Assembly (NCBI RefSeq): GCF_015690355.1
Contig: NZ_JADPRT010000016.1
Location: 147,942-211,941, forward strand
Direction of reading: 5' to 3'
Length of the DNA: 64,000 nucleotides
Origin: Streptacidiphilus fuscans
GTDB taxonomy: Bacteria; Actinomycetota; Actinomycetes; Streptomycetales; Streptomycetaceae
Below, in pieces: positions 47,776 through 56,148 of the stretch. The position numbers and the translations under genes are program-made. Under the pieces are notes generated by a model, which did no database searches, was not told where the DNA came from, and saw only the letters and a program-made list of their open reading frames with translations. The stretch's first letter is position 1. The number at the start of each line of letters is the position of its first letter.

Positions 47776-48372
47776 ATGGAACCGACCACGCTGGAAACAC
47801 CCCGGCTGCACCTTCGCCAGTTCACCGAGGCGGACATCGACACGATCACCGAGGTGTGCCAGGACGTCCAACTCCAGCGGATGACGTCCGTTCCCGTCCC
47901 CTATACCCGGGCCCACGCCGAGGGCTTCGTCCGCGAGATCATCCCGCAGGGGTGGATCACGGAGACGCTGCTGAACTTCGGCGTCTTCCGCAAGGACACC
48001 GACGCGCTGGTCGCCTCGGTCGGCATCCACGGCCACCGGTTCCGCACCGACGGCAACGCCGAGATCGGCTACTGGACGGCGCCCGAGCAGCGCCGTCAGG
48101 GCTTCACCGCCGAGGCGGTCGCGGTCGTCTGCGACTGGGCCTTCACGGAGTTGGACGTGGTCCGGATGGAGTGGCGGGCCGTCGCGGGCAACGTCGGATC
48201 GCGCGCGGTCGCCGAGAAGGTCGGCTTCCGCTTCGAGGGCACACTGCGCGGCGCCACCGTCCACCGTGGCCGGCGCCGCGACGCCTGGATCGGCGGCCTG
48301 CTCAGCACGGATCGCGTCGCCGCGGACCGCCTCAGCACGGATCACGCCAGGCGTCCAGGGCGAGGTGCTTGA
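47776..48372 (+). CDS. RimJ/RimL-type GNAT acetyltransferase
   Basis: 198-aa acetyltransferase of the ribosomal-protein/other amine N-acetylating group. Begins TTLETPRLHLRQFTEADIDTI; core IGYWTAPEQRRQGFTAEAVAVVCDWAF (acetyl-CoA loop QRRQGF) and RMEWRAVAGNVGSRAVAEKVGFRFEGTLRG. No ribosome site; GATACT at 47764-47769 ends six bases before the ATG, so the transcript is probably leaderless. Its 3' end overlaps the convergent GH114 lipoprotein gene by 41 bases. Substrate unknown. Confidence 0.87.
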   Translation: MEPTTLETPRLHLRQFTEADIDTITEVCQDVQLQRMTSVPVPYTRAHAEGFVREIIPQGWITETLLNFGVFRKDTDALVASVGIHGHRFRTDGNAEIGYWTAPEQRRQGFTAEAVAVVCDWAFTELDVVRMEWRAVAGNVGSRAVAEKVGFRFEGTLRGATVHRGRRRDAWIGGLLSTDRVAADRLSTDHARRPGRGA

Positions 48373-49255
48373 GCATCGCGCTGAACCGGAGCCGTCGCGC
48401 CTGCGGGCAGAAGGCGCTGGTCGGCAGGTTGTACTCGGTCTCGAACACCGCCTTCCCGGCGGCGACGAAGGGCGTCAACTCGGCGCACTCCTGGTACTCG
48501 GCGCACTGCTCGTCGATCGCGAAGTCGAAGTCCGGGAGCAGCTGCGGGATCTGGTCGAGGTCGTTCTTGAGCGCCACGGCTAGGCCGCGCGCGTGCGCAA
48601 GGCCCGCCACCAAGCGGTTGAAGGCCAGTTGGTCGGCGGCGGTGAGCGGAAAGCCGGTGTCGTTGGCGTATCCGTCGAGCTGGTCCGGCTCGACGGCGTC
48701 GAAGCCCTTCGCCTTGCAGACGTCGAGGCGCTGCGCGATCAGCGGCCGCAGCACGTCCAAGCGCCGAATGTCCAACCACCGCTCGTCCGGCCACCCGTCG
48801 AGCGGCTTGCCGAGCAGGCTGCTCGGGAATCTAGCCGCGTCGGGCCGGTAGGGCTCCCACGCGCCGACGTTGACGTAACAGACCACCTTCCGCCCGGCGG
48901 CGTGCAGGGCTGCGACGACCTGGGCGGAGTTGTCGACGGAGTCGATGTCATAGACGTCGGCGACGACCGACACGTCGACGGGCGTGGTCAGCTGCCACTG
49001 CCAGGTGAGACCAGGACGTGGCTGCCAACGGCCACCCCCCGCAACGCGCATGGGCGGTGAAGGTGACAGTGTCGTTGACGGCAGCGGTGGCGGTGGTGCG
49101 GTGGTCCGTCGGGTCGGCCCAGGGCCAGGCGCGGAGGTGCTGGGTGCGGAGGTGCCGGGCGCGCCCGAACAGCCGGCCAGCAGGCAGAGGCAGAAGCCGA
49201 GGCAGACAGCCAACCACAGCCGGGTCCCCGCCTGGATCGGCGGTTGCTTCCTCAT
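48332..49255 (-). CDS. GH114 endo-alpha-1,4-polygalactosaminidase-like lipoprotein
   Basis: 307-aa predicted secreted lipoprotein. Signal LWLAVCLGFCLCLLAGC with lipidated C29, a ~45-residue Pro/Ser/Thr linker, then a (beta/alpha)8 domain of the GH114 (TM1410/Ega3-like) family: VVCYVNVGAWEPYRPDA, RWLDIRRLDVLRPLI, GFDAVEPDQLDGYANDTG, FNRLVAGLAHARGLAVALKNDLDQ, and FDFAIDEQCAEYQECAEL with the conserved acid. The family cleaves alpha-1,4-galactosamine polymers, such as fungal galactosaminogalactan and Pel. Last gene of a coupled trio with the PelF-like transferase and the membrane protein (10-base gap). May trim or release the polymer, or process it at the cell surface. Confidence 0.88.
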   Translation of the reverse strand: MRKQPPIQAGTRLWLAVCLGFCLCLLAGCSGAPGTSAPSTSAPGPGPTRRTTAPPPPLPSTTLSPSPPMRVAGGGRWQPRPGLTWQWQLTTPVDVSVVADVYDIDSVDNSAQVVAALHAAGRKVVCYVNVGAWEPYRPDAARFPSSLLGKPLDGWPDERWLDIRRLDVLRPLIAQRLDVCKAKGFDAVEPDQLDGYANDTGFPLTAADQLAFNRLVAGLAHARGLAVALKNDLDQIPQLLPDFDFAIDEQCAEYQECAELTPFVAAGKAVFETEYNLPTSAFCPQARRLRFSAMLKHLALDAWRDPC

Positions 49256-49265
49256 CCGTACCCCG

Positions 49266-50750
49266 TCACCTGTGCCTCGTGGCGGTGCCCACCGCCTGCG
49301 CGGTGGCGAGGAGCAGGACGAGCGCCGCCACCGCGCTGACCGTCGACTGTGCGGCCCCGGCCGGGACCCCAGCCGCCCTCGCCACGACGACCGCCGCTCC
49401 CGCCGTCGCCACCGCGATCGTCGCCCGACCCAACAGACCGAGCGACTGCAGCAGTTGGGCGCTCCATATCGCCGCGGCCAAGGCCGCCAGGGCCACCAGT
49501 CCCGGGCCGCCGGCCTCCGGCCACAGCAACGCCGTCGCCGCCACAAGCGCGGCGACCAGCACCAGGTAGCCGCAGAGGCAGCGCACCAGCGCGCTCAGCA
49601 CCAGGCGGTGGAACCGCCGCTTCGAGCCCGTTCGGCTGAGCGCCAGCTCGGTGGTGGCGCGGCACCGGGCCAGAAACCATTCCGCGCCCCCCATGCTCAA
49701 CGTCAGGGCGAGGGTGGTCGAACCGATCTGAGCCAGCGTCAGTACGGCGACGCCCAGCCCGAAGACTCCGGCGCCCGCCGCCTGCCACCACTCCGACCGG
49801 CTCACCCGCACGCGCGCGTGGTCGGCTCGGCCCGACCGGAGCGTCGGGACGGTCTCCTGCCAGCCGGCCGTCAGCGCCAGCGCCAGAGCCAGCAGGATCA
49901 GCCCCGCGCCCGCCCAGCGCGGTGGCGCGCCCCCGAGACGTCGCGACACGACCACCCACACCGCGCCCAGCACGACCGGCGTGAGCGCCCGCAGCAGCAG
50001 CCGTTCCCGTCCGAGGACCAACAGCGCCGTCGCGGCAGCGAAGTAGAGCGCCTGGCCGGCCGCGTAGGCGACGGTCGGCGCGGTGGCCCCCGGCATCACC
50101 GACGCGGCCAGTGGAGCGAGCACGACCCCGGCAGCACCACCGAGGAGAAGGAACGCAGCCGCACCCACCTGGTCCTCCTGGCCCCGCCGCAGATAGGCGA
50201 GGTGCGCCACAGCCTGGCTCCAGCCCCAGCTCAGCAGCAGAGCCGCACCGATGCTCCCGTCCAGACCGTGCGGCGGCCGGTAGAGCAGGTAGGCCAGGCC
50301 GGGGAGGGCGAAGAGGACTCCGCGCAGGGCGCAGCGCGGCGCCGAGACGTCCCATGCCGACGCTCCCACCGAACGGAACCGACTCGGAAGGTTCTTCGAC
50401 ACCTTCGCTGCCCGCGCCGCGTCCGTTGCGCTCGCCGCATTCGCTGCGTTCCGCGTGTTCGGCACCGCCGCATCGGCCCCCGCGTCACCGGCCTCGCCGT
50501 GCGCCCGGCTGAAGAGCTCCTCGCCCAACTCGAACGCGTCCCGTCGGCCGTAGCGCTGCTGGATCTGCGAATCGGTGAGCCCGTCCGCCTCGATGGCTGC
50601 GACGACCTCCAGCGGATGCACCGCCGTCGCGGCGATCTCGCCGAACCGTTCCGCCAACTCGTCGGCCGGATCCGTTGCGAGGGTGTGCGGCCTCGGCCCT
50701 GAGACGGGATCCAGCCGCAGGCCCGGCAGCAACTCCACCAGCCCGCTCAT
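49266..50750 (-). CDS. Polytopic membrane protein coupled to the PelF-like glycosyltransferase
   Basis: 494 aa, function not recognised. Residues 1-~130 are soluble, with a short conserved-looking segment IEADGLTDSQIQQRYGRRDAFELGEELF. The rest contains about ten hydrophobic helices (e.g. CALRGVLFALPGLAYLLYR, AAAFLLLGGAAGVVLAPLAA, ALYFAAATALLVLG, AGLILLALALALTAG, LVALAALAAAIWSAQLL). Its ATG overlaps the TGA of the pelF-like gene by four bases, so the two are translated together. By position it should play the PelG role (export/synthase partner), or match the membrane part fused to the PelF-like domain in fungal Gt4c. I see no sequence proof of that. Codon use is like its neighbours. Confidence 0.75.
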   Translation of the reverse strand: MSGLVELLPGLRLDPVSGPRPHTLATDPADELAERFGEIAATAVHPLEVVAAIEADGLTDSQIQQRYGRRDAFELGEELFSRAHGEAGDAGADAAVPNTRNAANAASATDAARAAKVSKNLPSRFRSVGASAWDVSAPRCALRGVLFALPGLAYLLYRPPHGLDGSIGAALLLSWGWSQAVAHLAYLRRGQEDQVGAAAFLLLGGAAGVVLAPLAASVMPGATAPTVAYAAGQALYFAAATALLVLGRERLLLRALTPVVLGAVWVVVSRRLGGAPPRWAGAGLILLALALALTAGWQETVPTLRSGRADHARVRVSRSEWWQAAGAGVFGLGVAVLTLAQIGSTTLALTLSMGGAEWFLARCRATTELALSRTGSKRRFHRLVLSALVRCLCGYLVLVAALVAATALLWPEAGGPGLVALAALAAAIWSAQLLQSLGLLGRATIAVATAGAAVVVARAAGVPAGAAQSTVSAVAALVLLLATAQAVGTATRHR

Positions 50751-52246
50751 GCGGCCACCCGGTCATCGGCGTCCGTCGCGCGCCGCGTCGCGGCAACCGC
50801 GCCGGACGGGCCGAGCGTCGTGGTCCCCGCCAACTCGCAGTACAGCGACCGGAACTCGGAGACCGTGCGCTCGACGGTGAACTGCTGCTCCACCCTCCGG
50901 CGTGCCGCCGCGCCCAGCCGCGCCCGCTCCACCGGGTCACGGAGCAGAGCCAGCGTCGCCGCCGCCAACGCCTCGGGTTCGCGCGGCGGGACCACCAGGC
51001 CGGTGTCGCCGACGGCCTCGCGGACGCCGCCGACATCGGTGGAGACCGTGGCGCGTCCGCAGGCCATCGCCTCGATCAGGCTGAACGGGAAACCCTCCGA
51101 GATGCTGGAGAGCAGCACCACCGAGCCCGCCGCGTAGGCGTCCTTGACCGCGTCGATCCGACCCTCGAAGGTGACGGCGTCCGCCACGCCGAGCTCGGCG
51201 GTCAGCGCCTTCAGCCGCTGTCGGTAGCCCTCTCCCCCGGCCGGGGGATCGCCGAAGAGGCGCAGTCTGGCCCGGGGCAGGTCGAGCCGGACCAGGGCGA
51301 AGGCGCGGATCAGCGTCTCCAGGTCCTTGATCGGGTCGATCCGCCCGGCCCAACTGACCGTCGGCTCCTCGGGTTCGTCGCCGGCGACGGGGAACTGCCG
51401 CAGGTCAACGCCGTTGTAGACGGTGCGGATACGACGCGGGTCGCAGCCACCGTGCTCCTCCCAACGACGGTTGTACCGGTTGACGGGCGCGACCACGTCG
51501 GCGCAGCGGTAGCTCTCCGCCGCCAGCATCCGGTAGAAGCCCAGCACCAGCGTCTTGACCGGCCGGGAGAAGGGCGCCGCACGAAAGCCGAGGAACCGTT
51601 CCCGCAGATAGATGCCGTGCTCGGAGAGGAGCAGCGGCACCCCGTGGAAGCGGCGCGCGGTCAGGCCGGGCAACGCCGCCAGCCCGCCCGTGGCGACGTG
51701 GACCACGCCCCGCGCGGGCGGCTGCACCGCGAGCGCCCGCAGCGCGTGCTCCAGCAGATCGGTTGCCTGCAGGGCATCGCGAAAGCTGGGCCGGTCCCGA
51801 CTGGTCGCCACGAACGGCAGCCGCCACACCCGCTGCAGCGAACGCAATGCCCCCTCGCTGCGCAGCGCGGCGGTCAACGACCCTCCGGTGAGTGCGAACT
51901 CCGCTATCTCGTACAGCTCGTCGGCGAAGTAGGGCTCGAAGTCCGGGTCGAGCAACGAGAGCAGGAAGCGCTCGTACCCTGCGAGGAAACGGCGTAGCGC
52001 ACGTCCGCGCGGCGCGCGCCCGCTGGTGGGTGGCCCCCAGAGCGGGACCGTGCTGTGCGAAGCGATCTGCTCCGGCAGCGGCCAGATCACCGGCTCCCGG
52101 CCGCTGCCGGTGATCCCCAGGATGTGGAAACGGACGTCCGGCATCCCGCGCACCAGCTGGTCGCACCAGGTGCTGACGCCGCCGTGGATGTAGGGATAGG
52201 TGCCCTCCGTCAGCAAGGTGACCTCCAGCGCCACCGGGCTGTTCAT
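50747..52246 (-). CDS. PelF-type GT4 glycosyltransferase
   Basis: 499-aa cytoplasmic retaining glycosyltransferase (GT-B, family 4), the polymerising enzyme type of Pel polysaccharide. Begins with the PelF hallmark LEVTLLTEGTYPYIHGGVSTWCDQLVRGMPDVRFHI, then LLSEHGIYLRERFLGF and the acceptor/donor junction VYNGVDLRQFP. In the C-terminal half, PTVSWAGRIDPIKDLETLIRAF precedes the GT4 E-x7-E motif in EGFPFSLIEAMACGRATVSTDVGG. Donor expected to be UDP-GalNAc or similar (from family). GGGGGG before the ATG at 52246. Downstream of the deacetylase gene across a hairpin at 52297-52346, and four-base overlap with the membrane-protein gene after it. Confidence 0.92.
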   Translation of the reverse strand: MNSPVALEVTLLTEGTYPYIHGGVSTWCDQLVRGMPDVRFHILGITGSGREPVIWPLPEQIASHSTVPLWGPPTSGRAPRGRALRRFLAGYERFLLSLLDPDFEPYFADELYEIAEFALTGGSLTAALRSEGALRSLQRVWRLPFVATSRDRPSFRDALQATDLLEHALRALAVQPPARGVVHVATGGLAALPGLTARRFHGVPLLLSEHGIYLRERFLGFRAAPFSRPVKTLVLGFYRMLAAESYRCADVVAPVNRYNRRWEEHGGCDPRRIRTVYNGVDLRQFPVAGDEPEEPTVSWAGRIDPIKDLETLIRAFALVRLDLPRARLRLFGDPPAGGEGYRQRLKALTAELGVADAVTFEGRIDAVKDAYAAGSVVLLSSISEGFPFSLIEAMACGRATVSTDVGGVREAVGDTGLVVPPREPEALAAATLALLRDPVERARLGAAARRRVEQQFTVERTVSEFRSLYCELAGTTTLGPSGAVAATRRATDADDRVAA

Positions 52247-52296
52247 TTACGCTGTCCCCCCTCAGGGCAGTCAGGGCATTTCGTCAGGGTGTCGAG

Positions 52297-52346
52297 CGAC
52301 CGCGTCCGGGACAGCCACTCGCTCTGTGCTGTCCCGGACGCGGTCG
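52297..52346 (-). terminator. Intercistronic hairpin between the deacetylase and pelF-like genes
   Basis: Perfect 19-bp stem with a 12-base loop, 20 bases past the deacetylase stop and only 50 bases before the pelF-like start. Either a terminator followed by a very compact promoter, or a partial terminator/mRNA-stabilising element inside one operon. Three CCCTGA repeats lie between it and the start codon. Confidence 0.7.
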
Positions 52347-52366
52347 TGGTGCCGCGGTCGCCTCGG

Positions 52367-54577
52367 CTACCCGGCCGTGTGCGGAAGCTTGGCGACCCCG
52401 GCCGGCGTCAGCGGGACCTTCTTTGCCACGGACGCGAGTTGCTTCGGCGTGATCGCCGCCGGGGCGACGTGTGCCGCGTTCACCTTCACCGGGCCGCGCA
52501 TCGGCGGCACGATCGGCATGGCCGCCGAGGCGAGCCGGAGCGTGACCGCCGACTGCAGGCTGCCAGGGCTCATCCAGCCGGACAGCTCGCCCGCGTAGGA
52601 CGTGCCGACCGCACGCGTGCCGAGGAGCAGCGTCTGCGTCGTGCCGGTGGGCATGGTGACCGGGATCTTCACCCCGGCCGGTGCCTGCAGCGTGACCACG
52701 TTGCCCACCCGGTACGCGGTGACCCGCCCCGAGGAGACGGCGTTCTGCCAGGCCGAGCGCTGCTGCAGCTCCGTGCCGATGGCGGATTCGCGCAGGTTGA
52801 CGATGGGTGCGTCGGCGGCCATCAGGTTGCCGTAGTCGCTCAACAGCGTGTCCAGCACCGGGTAGAGGATCCGGTCCTCGGCCAGGTTGGACTGGTGTGC
52901 GTAGTGCGGATCGGGGTCGTCACCGAGGATGTGGCCCATGTCGATCCGGGCCTCCAGCGGGACGACGTAGTCCGCGTAGCCGGTGGTCTCGTCCAGCGGC
53001 GCGGGCAGGCAGGTGGTGGTGGCCGGGTTGGCCGTGCAGATGCCGCTGCCGCCCTGGGCGGTCGCGGTGTAGAGCCAGTTGTACTCGTCGACCTCGTCCG
53101 CGACCTTGCCCGCGTTGTAGTAGACGCTCATCGGGTAGCGCGGCACCGTGAGCGCGCTGCCGACGGCCCGCTGCTGCGGCTCGCGGGAGTGGTCGCTGCC
53201 GGTCCACTTGACGCCGGCGGCGGCCAGCGCCGGGGCCAGACCGGGGTTGTCGACCGGTTGCTGCGGCAGCGTCTTCAGGCCCGAGTGCTCACCGGTGACC
53301 AACTCCGTCGGGTCGATGCTGATCCCGCGCTTCTCGGCCCACTGGACGTTCTGGGTGATCGCCGTCTCGATGGTCTGCTGGCTCACCCACTCGGTGGCGC
53401 CGGTCGCGCTGGTCGTGCAGGACCAGGGCACGGTCGCGGTGTTCTGCACGCAGCCCAGGAACGGGTGGTCGTAGGTGTGGTTGACCCAGCGGAAGGAGGT
53501 CTTGTCCGCCAGCAGGGCATCCGTCAACGGGTCGTCGACGGTGCCGTTCTGGGTGGCGTCGTCGCTGCCGCCGCCGTTGAAGAAGAAGTCGAAGGTGAAG
53601 TTGTGCGCCTGCTCCCACTGCTTGGCGTAGGCGACGTCGGCCGGGCTCATCCGGATCTCCGACGCGGCCGGGGTGCCCTTGCACGCGGAGGCGGCGTCGC
53701 CCGGCGTGCACTTGGCGGTGCTGCTCCACCTGTCGTCCGGCAGGAAGACGTCGTCGATGTCCTGCTCGAAGTAGTTGCGGTCGAACCCGATGTGGACGCC
53801 CTGGGTCATCCAGTCGACGATGCCGCGCGCCAGCAGCCGGTACTGCTGCTGGTACTGGTTGTAGGCGAAGGTGAGCACCATCTCGGAGACGCCGTTGTGG
53901 TCGTACTCACCCGCCAGCACGCCCTGTGTGCCGCCCGCGCCCGGGATCGGCATGGTGACGAGCGGGGTGAACGTGGCGCCGGCCGCCTGCGCGGCCAGCG
54001 GGGTGGCCAGGTATCCGTAGCTCTCGACGACGTTCGGGTCGTTGTTCTCGAACGGGACGCTGCCCTTGAGGTACCGGAACGGGCCGCTGAGGCCGGCCGT
54101 GGTGACCTGGCCGTCCATGCCGTCCAGAGCGCCGATGTAGCCGGGGTTGCTGGCCCAGTTGAGCCCGACGGCGGGCTGGGCGTAGGTGTAGGCGTCGACC
54201 TGGCGGATGCCGAAGGTCTGCTCGTAGCCGACGATCGCGGCCATCTCGGCCGAACCGGCCGGGAACGGCGCGTTGTTGGGCAGCACCACGGCCTGGTACT
54301 TCGCCTCGGCGCGGCCGAGGGAGTCGGTGCCGCTCAGAAAGGCGGCGGTGATGGTCGGCCGCTTGGGGTCCGAGAGGACCACGCGCGTGTACGGCGTGCC
54401 GGTCAGGTCCAGCTCGTTGACGATGGCGGCGACCGAGGGGCCGCCGTCGTCGACCACGAGGACCTTGAGATCGATGCGCTGCGATGCGCTCACAGCCTGC
54501 GCCCCGACCGTCGGCGCGGCGAACGCCAACAGCCCCGCCGCGGTGAGCGCGGCGGCCCAACGGGTCCTGCGACCCAT
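52367..54577 (-). CDS. Secreted CE18/Agd3-like exopolysaccharide deacetylase
   Basis: 736-aa exported enzyme. Signal peptide at residues ~1-30 (RRTRWAAALTAAGLLAFAAPTVGAQA). The N-terminal ~230 residues are a Rossmann-like/carbohydrate-binding region (LKVLVVDDGGPSVAAIVNELDLTG). The central deacetylase part holds metal-site-like motifs: DIDDVFLPDD near residues 273-282 and HTYDHPFL near 366-373, resembling the D-D and H-x3-H motifs of NodB-type enzymes in the Agd3 (CE18) arrangement. The C-terminal region is beta-rich. Agd3 removes acetyl groups from galactosaminogalactan in Aspergillus; PelA does the same for Pel. ATG at 54577 follows GGGAGGGG. Family assignment is by motif memory, so moderately sure; export is clear. 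Confidence 0.8.
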   Translation of the reverse strand: MGRRTRWAAALTAAGLLAFAAPTVGAQAVSASQRIDLKVLVVDDGGPSVAAIVNELDLTGTPYTRVVLSDPKRPTITAAFLSGTDSLGRAEAKYQAVVLPNNAPFPAGSAEMAAIVGYEQTFGIRQVDAYTYAQPAVGLNWASNPGYIGALDGMDGQVTTAGLSGPFRYLKGSVPFENNDPNVVESYGYLATPLAAQAAGATFTPLVTMPIPGAGGTQGVLAGEYDHNGVSEMVLTFAYNQYQQQYRLLARGIVDWMTQGVHIGFDRNYFEQDIDDVFLPDDRWSSTAKCTPGDAASACKGTPAASEIRMSPADVAYAKQWEQAHNFTFDFFFNGGGSDDATQNGTVDDPLTDALLADKTSFRWVNHTYDHPFLGCVQNTATVPWSCTTSATGATEWVSQQTIETAITQNVQWAEKRGISIDPTELVTGEHSGLKTLPQQPVDNPGLAPALAAAGVKWTGSDHSREPQQRAVGSALTVPRYPMSVYYNAGKVADEVDEYNWLYTATAQGGSGICTANPATTTCLPAPLDETTGYADYVVPLEARIDMGHILGDDPDPHYAHQSNLAEDRILYPVLDTLLSDYGNLMAADAPIVNLRESAIGTELQQRSAWQNAVSSGRVTAYRVGNVVTLQAPAGVKIPVTMPTGTTQTLLLGTRAVGTSYAGELSGWMSPGSLQSAVTLRLASAAMPIVPPMRGPVKVNAAHVAPAAITPKQLASVAKKVPLTPAGVAKLPHTAG

Positions 54578-54910
54578 GTCGTCCCCTCCCGGGCATGCCG
54601 ATGCCCGGGGAGCGGGCAGGCATGCCGAAGAATCGAGTGAAATCGTGTGAAGTCGAAAAGAAAACAGAGACAGAAGTGCGAAGTACGAGATACGAAGCAC
54701 GAGAAGCAAGTCGAAACACCGGGAGGACGGACCTCCGGGACCCCCATGAAGCAGCTCCCTCACTGCGGGAACCAGGCTAGGAGCGCCGGGAGCAGCGCAC
54801 CCAGCAGGTTGGCCGATCTCCACTCTCATCAGTGAGGTTCTGAACGGCAGTTTGATTGCCGTCGCTCGACAGAGTGAGTGGTGTCAGTGGTCGGGCATAG
54901 GCTCGCCGAC
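54578..54910. promoter_or_regulatory. Leader and promoter region of the exopolysaccharide deacetylase gene
   Basis: 333 bases, gene-free. Next to the ribosome site is a hairpin, CCCGGGCAT/ATGCCCGGG at 54588-54609 (9-bp arms, 4-base loop), which could control access to it. Upstream is an AT-richer, purine-biased patch at ~54625-54725 unlike the surrounding DNA. It includes a 7-base tandem array at 54677-54717 (tgcgaag, tacgaga, tacgaag, cacgaga and diverged copies). The right end must contain the promoter of the divergent AlkX-like gene; TAGGCT at 54898-54903 is a -10 candidate. Confidence 0.5.
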
Positions 54911-56134
54911 ATGACGACCGAGTCGCAGTTGCTCGAACTCTCCGCCGACCAGGCGCGTCGGATCGCCCTGCGCGCCCAGGGGTTGCTCGGCGTGCCGGAC
55001 CGCCGGGCGGGTGTGCGCGGCATGCTGCGCAGCCTGGGTTCGGTCCAGCTGGACACCATCTCGGTGCTCGCCCGCTCCCACGAGCTGATCCCCTACGCCC
55101 GGCTCGGTCCGGTGGGCCGCGACGCCGTCGAGCAGGCCTACTGGAGCGGCGGCCGTTCCTTCGAGTACTGGTCGCACGCCGCCTGCATCCTGCCGGTCGA
55201 GGAGTGGCCGCTCTTCGCCTTCCGCCGGCGGCACTTCCTGGAGCGCGGCCACCGCTGGCACCGGATGGAGGACGCGGAGCGATCCTCCGCCGAGATCGTC
55301 GCCAAGCTGCGCGCCGAGGGCCCGCTGACGGCCACGGACCTGGGCGGTGCCAAGAAGGGCGGCGTCTGGTGGGACTGGTCCGAGTCCAAGATCGCCGTCG
55401 AGTGGCTGCTGGACACCGGCGTCGTGGTCTGCGCCGAGCGGCGCGGCTGGCGTCGCGTCTACACCCTGGCCGAACAGGCCGTCCCCGCCGAGCTGTTGAA
55501 CACCGAGCTGGACGACGAGGCGTGCCTGCGGCAGCTGGTGCGCCAGTCCGGCACGGCCCTGGGCGTGGCCACGGAGAAGGATCTGGCCGATTACCACCGG
55601 CTCAAGGTCGAGCAGGTCTCCGCAGCACTTCCGGAGTCCGGCCTGGTACCGGTCCGCGTCGCCGGCTGGGGGCGCAACGGCGGCCGGGCCAACGGTCACA
55701 ACGGCGGTCGTGTCGCGGAGAACTCGGCACTCGCCTGGGCCGATCCGGCCGCGCTCGCGGAGGAGCCGCGCGGTCGTCACCGGACCACCCTGCTCTCGCC
55801 GTTCGACTCGCTGATCTGGGACCGGGCCCGCACCGAGCGCGTCTTCGGCTTCACGCACCGCCTGGAGGCCTACACGCCCAAGGACAAGCGGGTCCACGGC
55901 TACTTCGCCATGCCGCTGCTCGCCGGCGGCAAGCTGGTCGGCCGGGTCGACCCGGCCCGTGAGAAGGGCACGCTGGTGGCCCGTCAGGTCTCGCTGACCA
56001 CGCCGAAGGCGGTCGAACCCCTCGCTGCGGCGCTGCGCGAGGCCGCCGAGTGGGTGGGCTGCGACGCGGTCCGCGTCGAGCGGCTCCACGACGAGTCCCT
56101 GCGCACGCCCTTGGAGAAGCTGCTGGCGGCGTGA
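54911..56134 (+). CDS. Winged-helix DNA glycosylase family protein (HTH_42, YcaQ/AlkX-like)
   Basis: 407-aa HTH_42 superfamily protein of the YcaQ/AlkX branch; in E. coli this branch unhooks interstrand crosslinks. Starts LLELSADQARRIALRAQGL. The active-site region LRSLGSVQLDTISVLARSHELIPYARLG contains QLD, the Q-x-D motif of this branch (Q-x-Q in AlkZ-like enzymes; compare the gene at 14807-15943). The DNA-binding segments continue with FEYWSHAACILPVEEWP and LLSPFDSLIWDRARTERVFGF. The ATG at 54911 lies seven bases past a TAGGCT box, so the message may be leaderless. Substrate unknown; likely alkylation or crosslink repair. Confidence 0.85.
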   Translation: MTTESQLLELSADQARRIALRAQGLLGVPDRRAGVRGMLRSLGSVQLDTISVLARSHELIPYARLGPVGRDAVEQAYWSGGRSFEYWSHAACILPVEEWPLFAFRRRHFLERGHRWHRMEDAERSSAEIVAKLRAEGPLTATDLGGAKKGGVWWDWSESKIAVEWLLDTGVVVCAERRGWRRVYTLAEQAVPAELLNTELDDEACLRQLVRQSGTALGVATEKDLADYHRLKVEQVSAALPESGLVPVRVAGWGRNGGRANGHNGGRVAENSALAWADPAALAEEPRGRHRTTLLSPFDSLIWDRARTERVFGFTHRLEAYTPKDKRVHGYFAMPLLAGGKLVGRVDPAREKGTLVARQVSLTTPKAVEPLAAALREAAEWVGCDAVRVERLHDESLRTPLEKLLAA

Positions 56135-56148
56135 GCCGAGGGGCGAGG

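Noticed and set aside
54677..54717. SARP-type heptamer operator
   Set aside because: SARP sites are heptamers spaced by four bases (11-base period); here the period is seven, so it was reported only as a repeat.
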